Source: Antedon mediterranea (lineage: Eukaryota; Echinodermata; Crinoidea; Comatulida; Antedonidae). Taken from it: 64,000 nucleotides of DNA. Both the position numbers and the translations under genes were made by a program. The stretch spans positions 23,218,101 through 23,282,100 of the forward strand of contig NC_092677.1 of NCBI RefSeq assembly GCF_964355755.1. The letters are read 5' to 3'. Position 1 is the first letter of the stretch. The number at the start of each line of letters is the position of its first letter. Of the stretch, positions 1-36,500 are shown one piece after another. The notes beneath the pieces were generated by a model, which made no database searches, was not told where the DNA came from, and saw nothing but the letters and a program-made list of their open reading frames with translations.

Positions 1-25175
<25,175 letters not shown>

Positions 25176-25854
25176 TGAAATCTATTATTAGTTAGACAAG
25201 TAGATTAATTAGAGTGTATCGGTGACATATACATTGATATTCATCCATATAGGCCTATACTATTATATATTAGTTTATACAAATTAATAATAATATTACA
25301 TTATATATCAGGTAACTCTCCTATAAAACGGAGGAACACTATCGTAACAAGAGGTTCGACCCATACAAAATGTTTACAAAATTAAATACTTAGTTACAAT
25401 ATAGATATGATTCACATTACAATACGTCAAGCAGTTCACATTTTAAGGAAAATAGGCTATATTAGAAAAATAGATTCTTATTAACAGGTGGAATTGTTTA
25501 TATATAGCTTTAATTAAAAATGATTTACTACTACTTGTCAAAATAGAACAAATTGTTTTATCTTGGTAAAAATCATGTTATCTAGTAGCAAATTTTTTGC
25601 TTTTGTTTATCTTTCTTGCCTGTTGTTGTTTTCTGACTAGGCTAGGAGGCTTCGGATTCCTGAAAAGATCAAGACTTAGCTTGGTGTCTTTTTGTTCTCT
25701 TCCTTTTTGGTTTCAACTCTTCATCTTTATTGTCGTTGTCGAGCGCATAAAGAAATCGTATATAAATCTATCTATTATTATTTTAATATAATTAACCCAA
25801 TATTTTTTAAACGTAAACCTGACATGACATTGTAGTGATGTAATTATTTACTTC

Positions 25855-25860
25855 AATAAA
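25855..25860 (+). terminator. Poly(A) signal AATAAA of the mosaic gene
   Basis: First canonical AATAAA downstream of the stop at 25175, implying a 3' UTR of about 0.7 kb. Not proven; the region is AT-rich. Confidence 0.5.
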
Positions 25861-26403
25861 TATAGTTGATTACGTATCAGCGTATCATAATAGGTACGGA
25901 TGATTTCGTTTACCTCACCGCTTCAAATGGATAGACGGATACGCATTATTTTTAGATCAAAAGTTCCATGTTTTTTGCCGACAGAGCGCGGACCGCCCAC
26001 AATTTTAGAAAATAAACAAAGGCTTCCTAGCGCATGCGCCGTTTACCTGTACGTTGACCGCATCATACACTAGACTCACAAATGTGACAGAAGAAAATGT
26101 TAGTAACTTTTCTTAAGACAAGACAAGACAAAAGAAACGGTTGAGACAAAAATCATTGTCTGACAGACAATTTAGGTATATTAAAATGGCATAATCAATA
26201 ATAAATAAAAATGTAAGAAGGACAATATTAAAACCTTGTGAGTGTTATACATTTTTTAAGCAAATGACTCCATACACTACATAGGCATAGTTGGACACAA
26301 AGATGGCCAGTAATGTACCACGTGACTTTCCAAAATCTGTGAATGCGCCGAGAGGTTTGTTGATGTACTACGCATGCGCATGTACGTGTGAACAGATTGT
26401 ATA

Positions 26404-26516
26404 TTTAGGGCGTTATAACACCGTATTTAGGGCGTTAAAACGCACTAAATTAGGTCGTTATAATGCCCTAATACGGCGTTACAACGCCATAAATAGGGCG
26501 TTATAACGCCGTATTA
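26404..26516. repeat. Cluster of GGCGTTATAACGCC palindromes
   Basis: Five or six imperfect copies of GGGCGTTATAACGCC or half-sites (TTTAGGGCGTTA, TAATGCCCTAA) at about 24-base spacing. The outer halves are mutually inverted, so the block can fold. Confidence 0.85.
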
Positions 26517-27044
26517 TTATAAAATAATGTTTTTCTTTGGCGGAAATCAGCCACCGTACAATATATCCATGCATCAATCTGTGGTTGCACTCAGGGAAGT
26601 GTAGACGATGGTTCTCGAAATGATAATTACTCGGGTAAAAAAGGTCGGTCGTTTACCATTATATGCTTGGTATTGGTAAAACTAAACCTACTCTGTTTCA
26701 CAGTGTCTTAGATGATTAATAACATTTTAAAGTATAGTGTTTATTGTTAGGTAGGGTGGAGGTGGAGAGGCGGAGTTCATTTGAGTTTATTCGAAGGGTA
26801 TAGTTAGTTATTATATATATATTAGTTTTAATAATATGGCAACATTTATAATCAAATAAAATCCTCTAATAGATATGAAAAGTGGTAAAAAAGAATAACA
26901 AATGCTTGGTAAATTGTAAATAACAGTCCGGTGAATTCTACTGCAAATAGTATATTGGTTTTATAATTATAATACAATATTGTGTGTCTAAAATCATGTG
27001 GGCGTTTATTTGATGACGACTATTTAATTCTAAGTGGGTCTAAT

Positions 27045-28270
27045 TGTGTTGCCCATATGGGATTACACTATTTTTGTACCCAAGAACCATATGTGTCCCA
27101 CACGGGAAGGCCTACATGGACCACATATAACCCACATGGGGCCCATATTTCAAAGCATTGGACATCGTATTGTGTTGCCCATATGGGATTTCACTATTTT
27201 TGCACCCAGGAACCATATGGGTCCCAAATGGAACGGCCTACATAGACCATATATAACCCACATGCGGTCCCTATTTCAAAGCATTTGACATCGTGTTGGC
27301 GCCCATATGGGATTTCACTATTTTTGCACCCAGGAACCATATGGCCCATATTTCAAAGCATTGGACATCGTATTGTGTTGCCCATATGGGATTCCACGAT
27401 TTTTGTATCCAAGAACCATATGTGTCCCACATAAGAAGGCCCACATAGCCCATATATAACCCACATGCGGTCCTTATCTCAAAGCATTTGACATCGTGTT
27501 GCCCATATGGGATTTCACTATTTTTGCACCCAGGAACCATAGGGGTCCCACATGGGAAGGCCTACATAGACCATATATAACCCACATGGGGCCCATATTT
27601 CAAAGCATTGGACATCGTATTGTGTTGCCCATATGGGATTCTACTATTTTTGTACCCAAGAACCATATGTGTCCCACACGGGAAGGCCTACATGGACCAC
27701 ATATAACCCACATGGGGGCCATATTTCAAAGCATTGGACATCGTATTGTGTTGCCCATATGGGATTCCACTATTTTTGTACCAAAGAATCATATGTTTCC
27801 CACATAAGAAGGCCCACATAGCCCATATATAACCCACATGCGGTCCCTATCTCAAAGCATTTGACATCGTGTTGCCCATATGGGATTTCACTATTTTTGC
27901 ACCCAGGAACCATATGGGTCCCACATGGGAAGGCCTACATAGACCATATATAACCCACATGGGGCCCATATTTCAAAGCATTGGACATCGTATTGTGTTG
28001 ACCATATGGAATTCCACTATTTTTGTACCCAAGAACCATATGTGTCCCACACGGGAAGGCCTACATAGCCCATATATAACCCACATGGGGCCCATATTTC
28101 AAAGCATTGGACATCGTATTGTGTTGCCCATATGGGATTCCACTATTTTTGTACCCAAGAACCATATGTTTCCCACATGGGAAGACCCACATAGCCCATA
28201 TATAACCCACATGGGGCCCATATTTCAAAGCATATAGGCATCATATTGTGTTGCCCATATGGGATTCTTC
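27045..28270 (+). repeat. 126-bp satellite, about ten units
   Basis: Units start with GCCCATATGGGATT at 27051, 27177, 27301, 27380 (short), 27501, 27627, 27753, 27874, 28000, 28126 and 28253. Spacing is 121-127 bp apart from the one 79-bp partial unit. Each holds palindromes CCCATATGGG and CCCACATGGG-type. Because 126 is a multiple of three, several frames stay open over consecutive units; these are not considered genes. Confidence 0.95.
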
Positions 28271-29307
28271 TTGTTTTGACAGGTAGCTTGCAGCAGATTC
28301 TAAAAGGCGGCATGGGGAAATTTCGAAAAATGGACAAATATCGACCTGCTTATTTTTGACATGCCCAAAATAATTTTATGTTTTTTGTGCATGTTATTTA
28401 CATTATTTTAAACAGTCGATATTGGGGTATTTTTCGGAAAAAACATCTTTTCCCATTGTCAAATAATACCCAAATATCGCTGTTTAAAATATGTATTGAG
28501 GTCATTATGTAAATAAAGGGGTATCGCAGAATCATATAATGCTATTTCAAAAAACTACACAAACTATACAAATCATTTTTTTAATTATTTAATGCAATTT
28601 GACAGACGACATTGGATTTGAAATTCCGTTGAACATAAATGTTACCTGGTAGCATCATTATTATTTGACTTTTAACACTTAATCTTATTGTTGTATTCAT
28701 GTCAAATTTGTGCACAATAATAGGCTCTATTACCAAGTCAGAAGCAAGTTTAATATTATAAGAAAAGCGTAAGAATTCACTTTCCAGTTTTAGTTCAATT
28801 ATTAATAAAATGCTTTAAAAATGTTGTAACTGTAAAATTAACAAAACAATTGCACTTTATAATTCTAGAAAATGAATATCATATCATAACGTATTAGTTA
28901 CATCAATTTCAAGTACAACAATCATAATATTTTTTAACTGATCATTTTGAGGATCTGATAGTAGGGTGGGGTATCTTTTACTAGAAGCCTTATTTCTTTA
29001 ATTTATTATTTCAAGGGAAGAGAATGAACAATATTGGGGTTTTTAAAATTTAATTAGCCACATGAACATGTGGAATAATGTGTCACTTTTACAGTGACCA
29101 TTCATACATTTACAATACAATAATAATTTATATATACATAAATTAAGCACATATTCTGAATGACTGAACTGTACATATTTACATAATTAATCTAATTCAT
29201 TTAATACATAATCCATAATTAAAATAAGTTATACCCAATTGACACATAAAAAAAATCATTTCTTAATAAAATTGTAAACATGAAAAAAAAAAGAATTGAT
29301 CAAACTT

Positions 29308-29555
29308 TGAATAGGCCATTTTGCAGTTTTAATAAAATGATATACTTTGAAACAAAATAATGATTTTACTTATAGAAAACAACATAAACAAACAAAAAAT
29401 ATTAATTTAATTATGGTGTTCTGCTTTTTTATCCAATTTTGGTCAAAGTGAATATTTTTATGTGACATGAAAATGGCTTTTTCAACAACAAAATTGTTTA
29501 CAAATTCTTTTTTCAAAAGGGCAATGCATCTTAAAGAGATCTTTTCTGCATATCT
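29308..29555 (+). repeat. Dispersed AT-rich repeat family 2
   Basis: Shares blocks with 40793-41085 (TTTGGTCAAAGTG, ATGAAAATGGC-TTCAAC-like, TTTTAATAAA) and, inverted, with 34400-35100. Non-coding, probably transposon-derived. Confidence 0.6.
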
Positions 29556-30205
29556 TTACATACAAGGTACATGTCAAGTAATTTTGTTTTAATTTCAATA
29601 CAATATTTACAATTATACAATTTCATAAATCAATCAATAATTATTCATACTTTTTTTAAAAGCTATTAATAAATATTGCTATTAATTTGTAAAGGTTTTT
29701 GGTCCAATAAAAAATAAAACGAGTTTGATTATATTTAGTGTATTAAAGTTTATTAACATTCTACTGCCCTCAATTTATGAACAGATCCCAATGCAAACTA
29801 AATCTGTAACAAAAATATATAATAGAAATAATGAATGTAATACATTACTGGAGAGACACTGGTCTGATTACCAAATGAAGTTTTCTCCTTATATTGACTA
29901 AGACATCTCAAGTTCAATGTATATTCAAGGTACTGTATAATACATTTCATGAAAGATGACCAATAAACGTATTATTCATTATTTGTTTTATAACACACCT
30001 ACTATTAACACGAAGCTATGCCAAGATCTAAACCATTTGAAAAGGCAGAGCTCCATTTTTGGACGCAGCGTAAACAATTATAGATGGCGCACATTTGGCA
30101 GGTTTATCCAACAACAGCCTTGTGCCACTGTGTAACAAAAATTACCATGCAAAACGAAATTGCACTCTCGAATGACCTAATTAATTAATTAATAGAATTG
30201 TTTTA

Positions 30206-30250
30206 CCTCCAATCAAATGACAAGAATCTACTTAGGTGTGTTATAATTTG
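30206..30250 (+). repeat. Dispersed repeat family 1, partial copy 3
   Basis: Keeps only the end block: CCAATCAAATGACAAGAAT followed by TTAGGTGTGTTATAA. Confidence 0.6.
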
Positions 30251-30447
30251 AATTATATAATGATGACCTGTTGTTATAAAATATGGTTTACCCTTGAAGG
30301 TACATTGAATGAATATATTGAATTAATTTTAATTTTCCTGTCTTAGACATATTACACTTATTTAGATATGTTGTAAATGCTTGGTAAATATATATATAAT
30401 ATCTATATATCCCTAATATTGTTTCACAACATATTATTAATTATATA

Positions 30448-30581
30448 TCATAATGCTGATTGTGTCCGTGATGCCGTTGCTAGGCTTTGTGACTCCACAT
30501 TGTTACACAATTTCCGTGGAATCCAGACGTCTTGTGATAATGAAGGGTTGGTTACCAAGGTATCCAACCATAATATGGAAT
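30448..30581 (-). CDS. DOK4/5/6-like: DOK exon 8: C-terminus and stop
   Basis: After AATATTTTTCAG: DSILWLDTLVTNPSLSQDVW, then IPRKLCNNVESQ to TGA at 30450-30448. Phase 1 entry matches exon 7. If exon 7 were not spliced, the protein would end eight codons later (GIHIFCTL), so an intron-retained isoform differs little in length. Confidence 0.78.
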
Positions 30582-33500
30582 CTGAAAAATATTAAAATTG
30601 AATAGTCTTTGAGTCTTTCAAATGACATTATTAATTTAATTTCATTCAACTAATAAACTTGTATTATTTGTATAATAATGTATAACAGGATACAGTATCT
30701 CATTAAATTTAGCCTCTGCTTGATGACAATAATAAATACATTTACTAAAATAGGATAGCTTTTATAATGTGCAGAAAATGTGTATACCTGAAATGTTGAT
30801 TTCTGTATTTTCGTACATAGTTTCTGCATTTGATATGTTACTGCTAGATTTCTGTGCCTGTTCAAATACTATCACCTGTTCTGTAGCCTGTTCTGTAGCC
30901 TGTTCTGTAGACTGCTTGGCAGCCTGTTCTGTAGACTGCTTGGCAGCCTGTCCCGTAGACTGCTCTGCAGCCTGTTCTGTAGAATCCTTTGCGATCTGTT
31001 TTGAAAACAGCTCTGTAGAATGTGCTGTAGAAAAATGTGTTATCCGTGATTCAAACATTTGAGCAGTCTGGTCTTTAGATACTGCACCAAAACAGTTATT
31101 AGGGACAAGTTTTGCTTGTTCATTAAACAAAAACATAGCCTGGTCCTTATACATTAGCGTTTTCTCATCTAGTTTTATTTGATCCTTAGCAACAAGTGTT
31201 CTTAATGTGACACATGGTTTGCGTCTTGGAGAATCTGCAAAACAAAATAAAGATATTTATTAGCGAGATATATTACAAAGAGAATAAATTTTAGGTGATA
31301 TATCATCTAAAATAAATGTTGATTCGGTATATTTTGCTAATGATGGTCAGTATTTTGACTGCATACAGTGGCGTAACACCTATGAGCGCTCACTGGCTAA
31401 ACCCAGGGGCCTTGGAGCTTATGGGAGCCCATGAGCAGAGGAAAAAACAGGCATTAAAATACTGTATGGCAAAAAGGCTAAAAATGCCTGAGGCCTTCAG
31501 CGTTGGAACTTGGAGGGCCACTTGGGTTTCCTAAACCAGGGGTCAGGCCTCTGTGTTACGCCACTGACATATTTTGAATATGTGAAGAAATCAGTCATTA
31601 TGTCGATGAACTGCTGTGATGAGGAAGACAGAATAATAACAATACATAAATTATTATTATTATAGAAAAAAACTTGCTGAGCATATTATTGAAAGCCGGT
31701 TTATACTAAATTTATTTTGGTCATATATTTGAAAGAACTGACAATATAATGGGTTGTGCACAATCATAAGTAGAAGGCACCATATATTTATTGGTCAACC
31801 ATCGCTCAAGTTTAGGGCTCTTCTCAATGACTTAAAACTGGAGGTTTAGTGTACACACCTAGCCCTTTTAAAAACATAGTGCATCTGTTGGAGAGGGTTA
31901 CCTCAATTGACTGTGGACAGACAAATAAGCACCTTTTAATGGAAGCTGTACAATGCAAAGTATGGTCCAAGACACAGGCTATTCCAATCCTATAGTCACC
32001 CTGTGGTAAAGTAGGCATAACTAGACAAAATAACCTCCCTGGCTACAGGATGTATACTCACAAATCTATATTACTGTATTTAAAAGTTAACATTGTATGA
32101 ACCAGAATCACTATATGCCTTCAACTTTTAAACATATTTCCCAAGTAACGACCATGGTAACAATAAATCATTGAACTACTAAATTGAATAATTCATGAAG
32201 ATTTTATCATTTCCGATATGAGAATGAATACAGGTTGAGTAATAAAGAAATGAGGACAGGTACTTACAATTATTTCAAACCTGTGATATATGACAAGGCT
32301 TTAATGGTACTTTAACTTGAGCTGGCAATGCAATTTTACCACTCAATTTCCTACACATTTGAATGTCATGGTGGATCACAGTATAGAAAATTCAATCACC
32401 AATAAACTAGGGTGCTGAGTAACCTTAGTTTCTGAAACATTTCACTGGGCAATAATTTAAAACCAGACAGGTAAATTTACGATTAAATTGTCAATAATGG
32501 TGTAACTTATCAAATGTGGCAAATCACGCTACCTACATTGGCTCAGTCTGCTTCTATCTACATAGTCTGGATTCATTATTACGTTCCTTAAAATCATATA
32601 GATCTTTTTAATGTGCATTAACTCACTCTTAAATATTTCCATACGGGAAAGGTATATTTTTTGTTGGCTTGGTAGCACAAGTGTTGGAAAATATGTGGAG
32701 GTGTAGCATTTATTGGGTATATTTCAAAGGATTTGTTAGCACAAGCGTGGGAAATGAAGGGGTGAAATTATTAGTTTAAGTCAGTCCCTGGCCTGCCAAG
32801 TTTCAAAATTTCATGATTTATCGCAAAATTTCAGCAGGGATTTTAGCTATACTGGATGCTAAGCCCCCAGGTGTATATCTTTAAATTAAATGTACTGCTG
32901 CATTAGTTTTCTATGCAATGAATGAATGTGTACATTTCTGTGAGCTAATTTATTTAAATAAGTGTAAATACAGTAAAGTTTGTATCTATCTGGATATTAG
33001 TATGCAAGTCAAGTACAGTGGAGTAAAAGCATTCTCATAAAAAAGTAGATACGAATATTCAGATCTGTCTCAAAGTGAACTTATTCTGAAACTTAAGACA
33101 TGGAGAATACACCAAACTAATAAGGCCTTATTACAATTCGATTAAGCATCACGTCCTGATCGGTTCAGAATCGATCTTTCTTCTCAAATGTAGCGCAGCT
33201 TGCAATACAATGCAGCACACGTGACTGCTTCAAGACTCCTCTAGTTACATTTGACATTTGCAAGATAATGATTGATAGTGAGTTTAGTGTAACACATATT
33301 CTGAAAGCTAAATCAACTGTCAGATAAAATGACGCAGTCAACATTTACTCTCTCCAATGTATCATTAAGGAGGACACTACCTCTTCTACAACATACACCT
33401 GTCTAATGTTGGATTACTACAGACCTGACTATGTATGCATATAAGGAAACTAATTAATTGAAACACAATTTATTTACAAAATATAATTCTACTAATAATT

Positions 33501-36500
33501 AATACACTACGGTAATGATGATGTTGTTGAGAAGAAATGAAGGAACATGTTTGGCAATTTGAATGTTGTTGTAATCTTTATACAATGTATTCTCATCTCA
33601 GAAGTTTTGTAGCCCTGACTGGTATTATTATTTTGCAACTTACGTAATAAATTGTAAAGTCTTTGATGGCAATACCAAAATGTATGTACTGTAGATTCTC
33701 TGTAAAAATGTTTAGATAAATTTCTGCTAATTGAGATAACAAATATTGTTAAAAAAACACTTGTTTATGAATTTACCTGTTTTAGTTTTGGTTTGTAGTT
33801 TATTTTTAAAATGTAGCGTTTGTGTTGTTGAATCAATGAATATGAAATAAGAAAACAACGAAATGGAATTTAGGTTTTAGGTAAATTTGTAAAGAAAAAT
33901 TGATGACAAAAAAAACAATGACGTTCAGACAATGTAAGTTAATTTGACCAATCGCAATATTTGGTGGATAATTCTGTCTCTAGGAAGCCTTTCTCAAGTA
34001 TAGATTTTGCTACAAAACTTGTTTTTTTCTTTTTTTTTCTATTTTTGAGATGAAAGAAATAAACATTAATTTGAACACATTTGAACAGCAAATACAATTT
34101 GTGCTACTGTACTGAAAATGAAATACTTGTCAAATATGCAAAGTAAATAATATACAGAGTTGAATAGCATGGTCAACTTACTTTAACTTAATTAAGATAA
34201 AGCACTTTCTATCACATTAGTAATAACATCCAATATCAGGTATAGTTCACTGTGTAATAGTTCAAAATTATCTATAATGGTGTTTTTTAATTTATAATAA
34301 TCATCAGTGATACCCTAAAGCAAACTTATATTCTTACAATCTCCATTAAGAAATTCTTAATAGTAATGTGAGGTTTGTTGGTCATGTGATCCATTTGTTA
34401 GTTATCTTAAAGAAGTATTGTCCCTTTGACTAATTCCAAAAATATATTTAAAAAAAAGATTTTCGAAAAAAGTGGGTCATTTTGAAGTATCAGAATAGTT
34501 ATTAACTTTCACCAAAAATTAGTTGAAAAACAAATTTTTTAACTGAAATACAGACGTTTTTTTGTTCAAAAAATAACTTTGACTTCCAGTCAAAGTTTTC
34601 GATCAAAACATATCTCATAATGCAACGCGCTTGTTTGGCTACTCTGTATGCATAATCATAAACTTCCTCGCGATCTGTGTGAAAACACCTTCTCAACCGT
34701 GATCTATCTTTAATAGAAATTTAATTAAAAAGCTTGGATAATCTTTGAGTTGTAAACAATACTATTTAGCATCATGCATAATGTATACTCGTCTGAAATC
34801 TTGGTTTACTTTCGCTCGCGACGATTTTTCAGACAAAATGTAATCAAATTAATTTACCTTTAAATTAATAAATAAATTAAATAACCTTTTATATGGGAGC
34901 TTGAAAATCACAATTTAACCGGTTATCACTGTGAAAGTTTTAGCTGTGACGTAACATAATGTCATCAATGACCATCTATTGATTTAAATGGTTATTTGGG
35001 AGAAAAAATTTAGCTAATATACAGTTGAAAAATTATATATTAAAGTAAAAAACTGGTAAAAATGGTTAATTCGGCGCTTGCAGCAGAAAAGGCCCTCGCA
35101 TCATCAATAAATTAGAAAACATTCAGCATGGATGTTTTGTACTATTAGATTGATTGCATGATATATTGTTTATCAGCATGTGCCAAGACTGATTTACAAG
35201 TTTAACTGTTGTGGATTTAAAAATTTAAGTTACTGACAATTTACAGGTAAAACTCCTGAACGAGAAGGAATGTTACTACTATTGTTAATCTGCGAATTCC
35301 TTAAGAATTGAATGAGTCATAAGAATTTGTGTCGTAAAACTTTATGTATGATGGTTACTGTCCAACATCCAAAATGAAATATGCAATCATATTGAAACAT
35401 TGACGTAAAATGAATCCACAAGAGTAGGTAGTCAATAGGCTCAAGAAATACAGAGTATCTCATCATTTTAATCTAGGCCAAAATGTTTGAATGTATGATG
35501 ACTCACTGTAAAAATAATAAGTTTACATACTTTCATGACATATTTATAGATAGGGTCGTTGAATAATTACCTTTCAAATTAACAATTGTTATCTAAGTCA
35601 ATTAGTCTAAATTGCTTAGTGATTCATAGCAAGATATTTTTTGTATTGCCCAGTTTAATGGTCAGTTTTAATAATGAAGGTTCGAGTTGTGGCGAGGTTA
35701 TAAATCGAGTTTAACTTAATTCTCTGTCGAATTACAGACCTACCCAGTACATATTTTTTGTATCTATTATAATTTATGATATCAACATTTTGCACACATA
35801 TGCTCTAGCCACTTCTTCATTATTACCCAAATGCCTCAGCTAAAGGTATGATTTTAATGAATTTTTAAAAGAATTGACTCTATGAAATTCTATATAAAAA
35901 ATATGATGTCCAAATGAGTGATTAGTTGAAAAACTACACACACATTTACAGAAAGTAAAATAATGATAAGTCACTTAAAGCAGAAATGGTTCCGGAAGAC
36001 TGCTATTTAAAAATGTTAGGTTCGATCATTTTATGTTTTTCATTATTACCCAAATGCCTCAACTAAAGGTATGATTTTAATGAATTTTTAAAAGAATTGA
36101 CTGTTTGAAATTCTATATAAAAAATCTGAAAAGGATATGAAAAAGATAACATGCATAGCATAGTTATTTTATAATCATTTTATTTGTTTATGCTTGATAT
36201 AATTATTAAAGATATAAACAGATTCTTGTTTAAAACTACACATAAACACATTTTGAAAATGCTACTTTTTCTATCTAGTCCACAATATTTCTAATCTACA
36301 CTTATTGAGATGCTTTTAGAGTATCTTATATCAAATAGTCCTAGTAAGTATAGTTTAAAAACCATGAATAAAATGGTAATATAAACTATAATTTGACAAT
36401 TGCATAACATGTGTATTTATTAATGTTAAATTTGATACGTACATTTATTGTATGAATGACGAGTAAAGTGATGATTAACGTTCAAGAGTCTCATGAAATA

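Larger units (their letters stand above)
25176..27039. other. 3' UTR of mosaic gene and intergenic DNA
   Basis: The UTR runs to about 25880. Beyond it I see no gene; a palindrome cluster lies at 26404-26516. Confidence 0.6.
28271..30447. other. Intergenic / 3' flank of the DOK gene
   Basis: AT-rich. Contains a copy of dispersed family 2 (29308-29555) and a partial family 1 copy (30206-30250). The 3' UTR of the minus-strand DOK gene lies here; I cannot fix its poly(A) site (a TTTATT at 29749-29754 is one candidate). Confidence 0.6.

Noticed and set aside
26982-28337. Open frames on both strands within the 126-bp satellite
   Set aside because: The period is a multiple of three, so any stop-free unit stays open. 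Frames differ between units and no family pattern appears.
30769-31062. Cys-rich plus-strand frame (CSVDC repeats)
   Set aside because: Antisense of the STEQA repeat in DOK exon 7, which has matching splice phases.
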